A stretch of DNA of 15,061 bases from Nanobdellota archaeon (GCA_030688225.1 JAUYIO010000028.1:1-15061), one strand, 5' to 3'. Shown: positions 1-6,891, numbered from the stretch's first letter. Notes: generated from the sequence alone by a model not told the origin. A program made the numbers and translations.

Positions 1-2473
1 TTTCCTTCTCTATTTCTTTTATATCATTTTCAATTTTTTCATCTACAATATATGTTGGCTTGTTTAATTTTTCAATTCCAGAGATTTTTGGTTCTGGATT
101 TTCACTCTCATTATTCAAGTACTCTTCTTTTTCCTCTTCAATTTTTTCAATATCTTTCTCTGGTTGATATTGTCTTGGTTCTTTGTCTGTCCCTTTTACC
201 AGATTTTTTTCTATCTCTGCCACGTAATCTGAAATTTCTTTTGCAACATCAGCATTCACACTTATGCTGTCTATTCCATTTTCAACAAGATATTTTGCCA
301 TCTCTTTTTTGCTTCCTGCCTGGCCGCAGATGCTTGTTTCAACTTTGTTTCTTTTGCAGACTCTTATCACGTAAGCAAGTTGATATAAAATTGCAGGATG
401 CATTTCACTGTAAATGTCTTGAACTTTTTCATTTCCTCTATCTACGGCAAGCATGTATTGTGTTAAGTCATTTGTCCCGAAGGATATGAAATCTATTTTT
501 TCTTTGCAGAAATCTCCTATTAACTGAACTGCTGCAGGAGTTTCAATCATTATTCCTATTTTTGCCTTTTCAAATTTTATTTTTTTTAATATCTCTTTTA
601 CTTTTTTTAATTCTTCAACAGAGATTACTTGTGGAAGCAATATCCCTATTTCCTTTCCTTCGTCTGAAACCTTTTTCATTGCATTTAGTTCTGCTTCAAG
701 AATTGAAGGATTTCTTATTCCATATCTTATTCCGTGAAGTCCAAGCATGGGATTTGTTTCAATTTCTTGGGGAGCTCCTTCAAGATTTTTAAATTCATCA
801 CTTCGTATGTCTGAAGTTCTAATCCATAATTTATCAAAAAATTCTGATATCCCTTTTATTCCTTTTAATATTACCTTTTCATAATCTTCTATTTTGTTTT
901 GTTTTAAGAAATATTCAGGGTGTTTTCCTGATTCTGCAATTATCCCTTCTATTCTTGTCAGTCCTACTTCTTTTATTCCTGTTTTTGATGCACGTTCTGC
1001 AAAGCTTGGCAAATCAACCATTACTTTTATTCTTGTTTTTGTTTCTGCTTTTACAGGTAATATCTCTTTTTGGATTGTCTCTGCAATTTTTCCTTTGTAA
1101 ATTTTTCCTGTAAATCCATCTACAGTTATTATCTCTCCTTCTTTTAATTTGATTGTAGCTTCTTGTGTTCCTACGATGCAAGGAATTCCCATTTCTCTTG
1201 AAACTATTGCAGCGTGGGCAGTCATTCCTCCCTCGTCTGTTACAATTGCTGCAGATTTTTGCATTGTTACAACCATGTCTGGATTTGTCATTTTTGTAAC
1301 TAAGATGTCCCCTTTGTTTATTTTATCTAAATCAGATAAATCTTCAATAATTTTTATTTTTCCCGACGCTATTCCTGGAGAGGCAGCCATCCCTGTAAGA
1401 ATTACTTCTCCTGAAAGCTCTTTTATGGAGGAAGATTCAATTGTTTTCTCAATAGTTGTTATTGGGCGTGTTTGAACAATATAAATTTCTTTATTCTCTA
1501 TTGCAAACTCAATATCTTGTGGTTTTTTATAGTGCTCTTCCAGTTTTATTGCGATTTCTGCAAGGTTTTTTATTTCAGAATCATTCAAAACTTTTTGATT
1601 TGCTTTTTCTTCTCTTAATTTTATTATTGATTGGTTTCCTCCTGAATCACGAGTTATTGCAACTTTTTTGTTTCCTATATTTTCTTCTAGTATTTTCATT
1701 TTAGGAGAAACAATATATTTATCAGGAGTTATTCTTCCAGAAACTATTCCTTCACCTAATCCAAAGACAGCTTCCATTATGATGTTGTCGTTTTTGTAAG
1801 AAGGGTCTTTTGAAAATATTACTCCTGATTTCTCAGAATCAACCATTTTTTGAATCACAACTGCTAAACTTGCTTCATTATGTTTGAACCCTTTTTTATT
1901 TCTGTAATATGTTGCTCTTGACGTGAAAAGAGATGCAAAACATTTTTTTATTGTTTTTAACAGGTTTTCATTCCCCTTGATATTAACAAATGAATCTTGT
2001 TGTCCTGCAAAGCTTGCTTCTGCCAAATCTTCTGTTGTTGCAGAGCTTCTTACAGCGACGAAAATTGGTTCTGCAGATTTACTTAAAATATCAAAAGCAT
2101 CTTTTTCCTCTGAAATTTTTTCACTGCTTAGATTTTCATAAGATTCTATTATCTCTTCTCCCATCTCTTTTGGAAATTTTGAATTAACTATCAATTCTCT
2201 AATCTGTTTTGTAACATTGTCTAATCTTTTTGTGTCTTCATAATTTATTTCTTCAAGAAGTTCATTTATTTGCTTGTCTATGTTTGCTTTTTTTATGAAA
2301 TAATCATAAGCTTGTGCAGTTACAACAAATCCTGGGGGAACCTGTATTTTTAGATTGTATATCTCTGCAAGATTTGCTCCTTTTCCTCCTGCAATTTTTC
2401 CAGAATCTTTGTTTAGTTCAGAAAACCATTTTACAAATTCAGGAGATTTTCTTTCCTCTTTTAGAATAGCCAT
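1..2473 (-). CDS. ppsA: Phosphoenolpyruvate synthase (pyruvate, water dikinase), C-terminus beyond the window
   Basis: The enzyme converts pyruvate, ATP and water to phosphoenolpyruvate, AMP and phosphate, the entry step of gluconeogenesis, in the cytoplasm. Translating the minus strand from ATG at 2473 gives at least 824 codons without a stop. Visible in order: an N-terminal ATP-grasp domain with GGKGANLAEI (about residue 29), VRSSATTEDLAEASFAGQQ, and FGLGEGIVSGRITPDKY; the swivelling phosphohistidine domain GGMTAHAAIVSREMGIP with the phosphorylated His at residue 420; and the PEP/pyruvate barrel with LTRIEG, MIETP, FGTNDLTQ and ICGQAGS, whose catalytic Cys is residue 716. One oddity is NPMLGLHG, where the family usually has an Arg; here it is His580. 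Another is a Lys/Glu-rich tail from about residue 762, past the usual end, still open at base 1. The start is supported by a TATA box 27 bases upstream. It is transcribed alone and divergently from the TrpRS at 2774. Confidence 0.95.
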   Translation of the reverse strand, partial: MAILKEERKSPEFVKWFSELNKDSGKIAGGKGANLAEIYNLKIQVPPGFVVTAQAYDYFIKKANIDKQINELLEEINYEDTKRLDNVTKQIRELIVNSKFPKEMGEEIIESYENLSSEKISEEKDAFDILSKSAEPIFVAVRSSATTEDLAEASFAGQQDSFVNIKGNENLLKTIKKCFASLFTSRATYYRNKKGFKHNEASLAVVIQKMVDSEKSGVIFSKDPSYKNDNIIMEAVFGLGEGIVSGRITPDKYIVSPKMKILEENIGNKKVAITRDSGGNQSIIKLREEKANQKVLNDSEIKNLAEIAIKLEEHYKKPQDIEFAIENKEIYIVQTRPITTIEKTIESSSIKELSGEVILTGMAASPGIASGKIKIIEDLSDLDKINKGDILVTKMTNPDMVVTMQKSAAIVTDEGGMTAHAAIVSREMGIPCIVGTQEATIKLKEGEIITVDGFTGKIYKGKIAETIQKEILPVKAETKTRIKVMVDLPSFAERASKTGIKEVGLTRIEGIIAESGKHPEYFLKQNKIEDYEKVILKGIKGISEFFDKLWIRTSDIRSDEFKNLEGAPQEIETNPMLGLHGIRYGIRNPSILEAELNAMKKVSDEGKEIGILLPQVISVEELKKVKEILKKIKFEKAKIGIMIETPAAVQLIGDFCKEKIDFISFGTNDLTQYMLAVDRGNEKVQDIYSEMHPAILYQLAYVIRVCKRNKVETSICGQAGSKKEMAKYLVENGIDSISVNADVAKEISDYVAEIEKNLVKGTDKEPRQYQPEKDIEKIEEEKEEYLNNESENPEPKISGIEKLNKPTYIVDEKIENDIKEIEKE

Positions 2474-2494
2474 TTATTAAAAAATTCAAAGAAG

Positions 2495-2504
2495 TTAATA
2501 AATA
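2495..2504 (-). promoter_or_regulatory. TATA box of the PEP synthase gene
   Basis: On the minus strand the bases read ATTTATTAA-like, centred about 27 bases before the ATG at 2473. This spacing fits an archaeal TATA box driving a leaderless transcript. Confidence 0.55.
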
Positions 2505-2743
2505 TTTTGGATAGGGTTTATTCAATTACAATCGCTGTTCATTTTCCCGATAGGGATTGATTTTTAGTGCAACGATGCCGAAGGCAAAAAATCAAAGTCG
2601 TGAGCCGTATTAATTTTAAAGAGGACACTTTAGGACGGCGGGACGCTGTCCATTTTTATAATAGAAATTGTTGTGTATTTTTGTTTTGTGAGCCGTCGCC
2701 TTTTTTGCTTCTTTTTTCTAAACAGAAGAAAATTTGCGATAGG

Positions 2744-2754
2744 TTTATTAATAT
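2744..2754 (+). promoter_or_regulatory. TATA box of the TrpRS gene at 2774
   Basis: TTTATTAATAT is centred about 26 bases before the ATG at 2774, which suggests transcription starting at or next to the start codon. Confidence 0.55.
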
Positions 2755-2773
2755 CTATTAGATTTTTAATATT

Positions 2774-3895
2774 ATGAGTAACAAAAATATTGTTAACCCC
2801 TATGAGGTAAAAGGAAAAGTTGATTATAATGGATTGATTCATGAGTTTGGTTTAGAAAAGATTGATGAAAAAGTATTGAATAGAATTCAGAATCATACAA
2901 GAGACCTTCATCAAATGTTAAAAAGAGGGATTATTTTTGCACATAGAGATTTAAATTGGATATTGGATGAATACGAAAAAGGAAATAAGTTTTTTTTGTA
3001 TACGGGATGCGGACCATCAGGACCAATTCATTTGGGACATTTACAAATGTGGTATTTCACAAAATGGTTACAAGATAAATTTGATTGTGAATTATATTTT
3101 CAATTTACAGATGATGAAAAATTTCTTTATAAAAATTTATCTTATGAAGAAATACAAAAATGGACAGAAGAAAATATGCTTGATGTTATAGCAATCGGGT
3201 TTAATCCTAAAAAAACACATTTTATAATAGACACAAAACACGCAGGACTACTATATCCTGAAGCTATCAAAATTGCAAAAAAAATAACTTTTTCTACAAT
3301 AAAATCCAGTTTTGGTTTTACAGATAGCAACAACATTGGAAGTATCTTTTATACTTCAATGCAAGCAGTTCCTGCCATCCTTCCTTCTGTTTTGAAGAAA
3401 AAAAACGTTCCTTGTTTAATTCCCTTAGGGGTTGACCAAGATCCACACTTCAGAATTGCAAGAGATGTTTTTCCCAAATTAGGCTTCTATAAACCAGCAA
3501 TACTGCACAAATTAATGTTTCCTTCTTTAACGGGAATGAATAATGTTATGAGTAGTTCTAAAGGCTCAGTGTTAATTACTGCAAGAGATTCACCTTCAGA
3601 AGTTAAAAAGAAGATAAATAAATATGCGTTCTCTGGAGGACAGGCGACTATGGAAGAGCACAAGAAAAAAGGCGGAAATCCAGAGATAGACGTTTCTTTT
3701 CAATATCTTAAACATTTTTTTGAAGAATCTGATGAAAGATTAAATCAATTAGAAAAAGATTATACTTCAGGTAAAATCTCAACAGGAGAAATGAAATATT
3801 ATACAATAGAAAAAATTAACCAATTTTTAAAAGAACATCAAAAAAGAAGAGAATCTGCAAAAAGCAAGATCTCCAAGTATTTTTTAAAATATTAA
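2774..3895 (+). CDS. trpS: Tryptophanyl-tRNA synthetase, archaeal/eukaryotic type, with altered KMSKS motif
   Basis: It should activate tryptophan and charge tRNA-Trp in the cytoplasm. The 373-residue protein resembles human cytoplasmic TrpRS and its archaeal relatives throughout: NPYEVKGKVDY near the N-terminus, FAHRDLNWILDEYE (55-68), FLYTGCGPS, the HIGH-type motif HLGH (86-89), QFTDDEKF (110-117), GVDQDPHFR, AFSGGQATMEEH and GGNPEIDVSFQYL. Tyr76, Gln110 and Glu115 match the tryptophan-pocket residues Tyr159, Gln194 and Glu199 of human TrpRS, by eye. The odd feature is the second signature, VMSSS at 258-262, where the first Lys of KMSAS/KMSSS is Val; a Lys follows at 263. It lies tail-to-tail with the operon ending near 3962. 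Leucine is mostly TTA here, whereas the other archaeal TrpRS at 10859 mostly uses TTG. A second full-length archaeal TrpRS nearby makes this the likelier auxiliary copy. Confidence 0.9.
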   Translation: MSNKNIVNPYEVKGKVDYNGLIHEFGLEKIDEKVLNRIQNHTRDLHQMLKRGIIFAHRDLNWILDEYEKGNKFFLYTGCGPSGPIHLGHLQMWYFTKWLQDKFDCELYFQFTDDEKFLYKNLSYEEIQKWTEENMLDVIAIGFNPKKTHFIIDTKHAGLLYPEAIKIAKKITFSTIKSSFGFTDSNNIGSIFYTSMQAVPAILPSVLKKKNVPCLIPLGVDQDPHFRIARDVFPKLGFYKPAILHKLMFPSLTGMNNVMSSSKGSVLITARDSPSEVKKKINKYAFSGGQATMEEHKKKGGNPEIDVSFQYLKHFFEESDERLNQLEKDYTSGKISTGEMKYYTIEKINQFLKEHQKRRESAKSKISKYFLKY

Positions 3896-3960
3896 TTCTC
3901 TTTTTCTAAAAATTTTGAAGCAGGTAATCTAATTTTATCTCCTTTAATTAACTTTTCCAT
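3892..3960 (-). CDS. 22-residue mini-ORF at the end of the operon, possibly a gene remnant
   Basis: An ATG at 3960 lies one base after the stop codon of the DUF62-family gene and opens 22 codons (MEKLIKGDKIRLPASKFLEK then EN) before a TAA. The last codons overlap the end of the convergent TrpRS gene by four bases. The residues look like a plausible protein N-terminus, and the start is coupled to the upstream stop as in a real operon. It may therefore be a small peptide or the stump of a fourth operon gene cut off where the TrpRS segment joins. I do not recognise it, and chance is also possible. Confidence 0.3.
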   Translation of the reverse strand: MEKLIKGDKIRLPASKFLEKEN

Positions 3961-3961
3961 T

Positions 3962-4801
3962 TTAATTGTCCTTAGTGGTTATTTCAATTAAATCTCCTAA
4001 ACTTATATTTAGATATTTTGAAGATTCTGAATTTCTAACCATTCCAATTTCAATTAAACCTGATTTCCTATATTTTTCATTATTCTCTTTTAATTTGGAG
4101 TCTAATAGAGCGCTCCCAGGATAAGCGATTATCTGATTATCTTCGTAATCCATCATCCTGTTGGAGTAAATCCCATTAAATTCAGATTTAAGTTCCCCCT
4201 TAAAATTATAAACCTTAATTTTTATAGGAGTATCTTCTTCAAATTTTAAATCTGATTCTCGCAACCATATTTTAGACAACCCAAAATTATCTATATGAAC
4301 AACTTCCCCTTCCTTAGGCTCATAAATTTTTATGTTTTCTAATTCTAATTTATTGCCAACTTTCTCAAAATTATCTCCCATCAACAATTTTGCAGCTGCA
4401 ACAGAATGAACATGTAATCCACCAAAAGGATAATGCCCTAGATTCTTTGTTTCCCAGACCTCTTGGACATTGGAGCTTTTAAAAATGAGTGAAAATAATC
4501 CTGTGTCTGCCCCTACAAAGTAAGATCCGTTTTCCAATTTACCAAAAATTCTTTTTGGTTTTTCTTTTAATGGATTTAGTATTGCTAAATATAAGGTATC
4601 TTTCCCCTTAGGCACTTCATCAAACAATAATTTAGTTAGAAACATACCATTTGTTATCTGAAATGGAGGTGTAAATGCATTATATATTTTGTAATCAATA
4701 TTTTTTTCACCAAGTAGTTTGGATAATCTAGCTTTTATTTGTTCTGAAGCAACATCAATGCAATCAGTAATTAACACAATATGTTTCATTTTATAAGTCA
4801 T
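3962..4801 (-). CDS. Divergent SAM hydroxide adenosyltransferase (DUF62) family protein
   Basis: Known members of this family use a nucleophile to cleave S-adenosylmethionine. The hydrolases give adenosine and methionine; the related fluorinase and chlorinase attach a halide. The 279-residue protein matches the family plan: N-terminal VLITD (9-13, family TLTTDFG), FVGADTGLF (95-103, family PDNGLL), PFGGLHVHSVAAAKLL (125-140, family FHGRDxFAPxAA), a second domain opening with VVHIDNFG (167-174, family IDRFGN), and a C-terminal AYPGSALLD and YLNISLGDLIEI. By eye the hydrolase triad Asp-Arg-His is not kept: the Asp of VDPGVG is Asn76, the His of FHGRD is Gly127, and the Arg position is uncertain. 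SAM cleavage is therefore unproven, and a different nucleophile or ligand is possible. The start overlaps the upstream gene by 11 bases; a Met at residue 5 (4789), one base after that stop, is an equally good start. It is the third gene of the operon. Confidence 0.75.
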   Translation of the reverse strand: MTYKMKHIVLITDCIDVASEQIKARLSKLLGEKNIDYKIYNAFTPPFQITNGMFLTKLLFDEVPKGKDTLYLAILNPLKEKPKRIFGKLENGSYFVGADTGLFSLIFKSSNVQEVWETKNLGHYPFGGLHVHSVAAAKLLMGDNFEKVGNKLELENIKIYEPKEGEVVHIDNFGLSKIWLRESDLKFEEDTPIKIKVYNFKGELKSEFNGIYSNRMMDYEDNQIIAYPGSALLDSKLKENNEKYRKSGLIEIGMVRNSESSKYLNISLGDLIEITTKDN

Positions 4802-5816
4802 TCATCTCTTGATTTATATAATTTGCCATAATTCTTTTACAATCTCTACAAGAATCTCTTATTCCAGCAGTACATTCATAAACAGTTTTATTTATCTCTT
4901 CTGATGGAATAATGGAAGTTGCTATTTTCAGAGCTAAGCAAGAACTGGGGTTTCCACCATATATTTTTTGTTCTTCCTTTGCTTTTCCTCCACTTTTTAC
5001 TTTTAAGTATTTATTTAGTTCTTCATCTCCCTCAAATAAATATAGTGTTGAATCTCCTCCTGTGCTAGACATTCTTACTTCTTCATTAGTTAAAGAAGGT
5101 AAAATCCTAGTTATTAGAAAAGAAGGTTCTTTCACACTTATCTTTTTAGCAACTATTTTGGTTAATCTAACAAGGGGTAAATGTTTTATATCTGTAAAAC
5201 TTATTGAACTAGAATTATCATTTTTTATGCCTGAATAAAGCATTCCAGAAATTGCCCTACATATATCTTTATACTGAAACAATGGTGTTTTTTCATCCCA
5301 CCCCATAGTTTTTTTAAAATCAAAAGGAGTTAACTCTTTTGATACCTTGGAATATAATTCTTCATAACTTTGTTGAACAGAATCTTCATTAAGATGAGAT
5401 ATATCATAAATTCTTGTTAAATTCTCTTCGTTATTTCCTAATAAAACTCTTTCTACTAATTCGTTTGCTTGTAATGTTTCTTCAAGGGATTTATGGTGGG
5501 TTTGCATAGATTCCCTTATATTAACTCCAAGAATTAAATTTGAACTTAGATTATTTCTGAGAGATCTTAAAAGCCTATTCATTATCAAATATCCTAAGTG
5601 TGGTTTTCTAGGAGCATAACCTACAAAAACATTTAGGGGATTTTTACCTCGGCATTCTTTGATTGCATCTATAAAACCTGATTCGGCAACAACAACATCC
5701 CTTTTCCAAATATCTTCATTTACTAAACCATCTAAAGAGCTTACTTCAAAAGGATTAAACCCCGAAATTTTTAACTGTTTTTCATTCAAACTCCAAATTG
5801 AATCAAGATGTTCCAT
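4791..5816 (-). CDS. Divergent tryptophanyl-tRNA synthetase paralog (class I aaRS-like)
   Basis: The 341-residue protein has the plan of an archaeal TrpRS but weak motifs. NPFEVSSLDGLVNEDIW (21-37) parallels the TPWEVSGDINYEKLI segment of archaeal TrpRS. FVGYAPRKPHLGYL (64-77) is the HIGH region, reading HLGY at 73-76. RMSST (248-252) stands for KMSSS. SGGKAKEEQKIYGGNPSS parallels the SGGQxTxEEHxxxGGNP segment. The helix region before RMSST differs strongly, and I do not see the DQDP motif of true TrpRS; FTDIKHLPLVRLTKIV sits in its place. The C-terminus carries Cys293-x21-Cys315-x7-Cys323-x2-Cys326, close to the [4Fe-4S] pattern known from Thermotoga TrpRS. It starts one base after the stop of the bacterial-type TrpRS and overlaps the DUF62 gene. 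Substrate and activity are unknown; it could be a synthetase of altered specificity, an adenylating enzyme, or a partner or regulator of the TrpRS. Confidence 0.75.
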   Translation of the reverse strand: MEHLDSIWSLNEKQLKISGFNPFEVSSLDGLVNEDIWKRDVVVAESGFIDAIKECRGKNPLNVFVGYAPRKPHLGYLIMNRLLRSLRNNLSSNLILGVNIRESMQTHHKSLEETLQANELVERVLLGNNEENLTRIYDISHLNEDSVQQSYEELYSKVSKELTPFDFKKTMGWDEKTPLFQYKDICRAISGMLYSGIKNDNSSSISFTDIKHLPLVRLTKIVAKKISVKEPSFLITRILPSLTNEEVRMSSTGGDSTLYLFEGDEELNKYLKVKSGGKAKEEQKIYGGNPSSCLALKIATSIIPSEEINKTVYECTAGIRDSCRDCKRIMANYINQEMNDL

Positions 5817-5817
5817 C

Positions 5818-6861
5818 TTAAAAATGATATTTAATACCCATCATAGACTTTAATCCATCTAATTTTTTTGAGGCGATTTCTCTTGTTTTTTTCTGTCCTT
5901 CTTTTAGAACATCATAAACCATCTTGTCACTTAAGTTAGCTCTCCTATCTCTAAATGACTTGATATAAGGTGCAATAATAGTTTCCAAGCCTTTCTTACA
6001 ATTTCCACAAAGAAGACTTCCTTCTCTACATTCCTCTTCTATTCTCATTAAATCTTGACTGAAAAACATTTGGTATGTATATACAGAGCATATTTCAGGA
6101 TGACCTACATAATCATTGCCTTCAGTTTTCTCAGGATCTGTAACCATCTTTCTTATCTTTTTTTGATAAGATTTATCAGATTCACCTAAATCTATTGTGT
6201 TGCCAGCACTCTTTCCCATTTTTTGACCGTCTGTGCCCAACATTACTTCATTTAATATTTCAAGTCCATTTGGAACCCTAAACAATTCATAACCTGCTAT
6301 ATCATTAACTTTTCGTGCAATCTCTCTACTAATTTCCAGATGAGGTAATTGGTCTTGACCTACAGGAATAATTGTTCCATCATTAGACAAAATATCTCCT
6401 GCTTGAAGCACAGGATATAAAAATAAGGAGGCAGTAGGAGATTTTAATTTTTGTATCCAATCTTTATATGTAGGGTTACGCTCTAATCTTCCAACTGAAA
6501 CTAAGTTTGAAAGTAGGTATCCGATCTCCAAGTGTTCTGGGACAGTTGATTGAGCATAAATTGTAGATTTATTAGGATCCACTCCTGAAGCAATTAAATC
6601 TTTAGTAAATTCTAACATTCTTGATTCAGCTGTTCTGAAATCATCTTTAGCATTTCTTGTTGTAATTGAATGGATATCTGCAATCATAAAAGAGGGATTA
6701 GTTAGTTTATCTTCTAAAACAGATAACTCTTGAAGTTCTAAATAAGGTTTTAAGACTGCTACTAAATGACCTAAATGCATCTTTCCAGTTGGACGCATAC
6801 CGGTCATAACTTTTTGCTGTTCTTCAGATTTATCCAATAGATTTTTAATTTGTTCTTCCAT
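5818..6861 (-). CDS. trpS: Tryptophanyl-tRNA synthetase, bacterial type
   Basis: It should activate tryptophan and charge tRNA-Trp. The 347-residue protein shows TGMRPTGKMHLGH (20-32, HIGH motif HLGH at 29-32), MIADIHSIT, GRLERNPTYKDW, SPTASLFLYPVLQAGDIL (141-158), PVGQDQLPHLEISREIARK (166-184) and DGQKMGKSAGNTI with the KMSKS motif as KMGKS (214-218). This is the bacterial family, unlike the other synthetases here, so transfer from a bacterium is likely. Cys258-x19-Cys278-x6-Cys285-x2-Cys288 resembles the [4Fe-4S] site of Thermotoga TrpRS. I chose ATG 6861 because a TATA box sits 27 bases upstream; a TTG at 6873 would add four residues but would place the start too close to that box. It is the first gene of a tight operon. 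Precedents for auxiliary bacterial TrpRS include antibiotic self-resistance in Streptomyces and Deinococcus TrpRS II. Confidence 0.92.
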   Translation of the reverse strand: MEEQIKNLLDKSEEQQKVMTGMRPTGKMHLGHLVAVLKPYLELQELSVLEDKLTNPSFMIADIHSITTRNAKDDFRTAESRMLEFTKDLIASGVDPNKSTIYAQSTVPEHLEIGYLLSNLVSVGRLERNPTYKDWIQKLKSPTASLFLYPVLQAGDILSNDGTIIPVGQDQLPHLEISREIARKVNDIAGYELFRVPNGLEILNEVMLGTDGQKMGKSAGNTIDLGESDKSYQKKIRKMVTDPEKTEGNDYVGHPEICSVYTYQMFFSQDLMRIEEECREGSLLCGNCKKGLETIIAPYIKSFRDRRANLSDKMVYDVLKEGQKKTREIASKKLDGLKSMMGIKYHF

Positions 6862-6883
6862 ATTTTTTGACAATCAAAAGTAT

Positions 6884-6891
6884 TTTATAAA
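6884..6891 (-). promoter_or_regulatory. TATA box of the TrpRS/paralog/DUF62 operon
   Basis: On the minus strand the bases read TTTATAAA, centred about 27 bases before the ATG at 6861. No such box precedes the next two genes, which start one base after, or overlap, the gene before. One leaderless operon transcript is the simplest reading. Confidence 0.6.

Larger units (their letters stand above)
2474..2773. other. Intergenic region with clustered hairpins between divergent genes
   Basis: This 300-base gap separates two divergent genes. I see no convincing gene, tRNA or known RNA in it. It carries at least three hairpin-forming stretches. The first is TCCC-GATA-GGGA at 2545-2556. The second is a nine-base stem, 2557-2565 with 2587-2595, enclosing TGCC-GAA-GGCA (2576-2586). 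The third is a seven-base stem, 2633-2639 with 2645-2651, around a five-base loop, with one G-T pair. A nine-base direct repeat, GTGAGCCGT, lies at 2600-2608 and 2688-2696. GCCGT(C) in both copies could also pair with GACGGC at 2634-2639, giving mutually exclusive folds. The stretch is locally richer in G and C than its surroundings. The TATA box of the downstream TrpRS lies after these elements, so they are not in its leader. It may be a small RNA or a repeat remnant. Confidence 0.5.

Noticed and set aside
52..2187. Several plus-strand open frames of 60-145 codons
   Set aside because: They lie antisense to the continuous PEP synthase frame, are rich in Phe, Leu and Ser as expected from the reverse of Lys/Glu-rich coding DNA, and match no recognisable motif.
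2474..2773. A tRNA or T-box/SAM riboswitch controlling the TrpRS gene
   Set aside because: No T-loop consensus or cloverleaf is visible. The hairpins lie upstream of the presumed TATA box, so they would not be in the transcript, and T-box elements are not known in archaea.
2567..2842. Short open frames on both strands across the hairpin region before the TrpRS gene
   Set aside because: No ATG start with a promoter on the plus strand, composition unlike the neighbouring proteins, and the minus-strand frame overlaps the start of a well-supported TrpRS gene.
3962..4801. A phage-type SAM-degrading anti-restriction enzyme
   Set aside because: The fold signatures match the DUF62/fluorinase family rather than the T3-type SAMase, and no phage genes are nearby.
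4791..5816. Assignment of the paralog as tyrosyl-tRNA synthetase
   Set aside because: The N-terminal NPFEV segment, the GGNP segment and the CxxC-containing C-terminus point to the TrpRS branch, not TyrRS.
2774..6861. Reassignment of UGA to tryptophan as the reason for extra TrpRS genes
   Set aside because: TGA ends ThrRS, the 10859 TrpRS, the 7946 membrane protein and the 14128 protein at family-appropriate positions, and conserved tryptophans use TGG.
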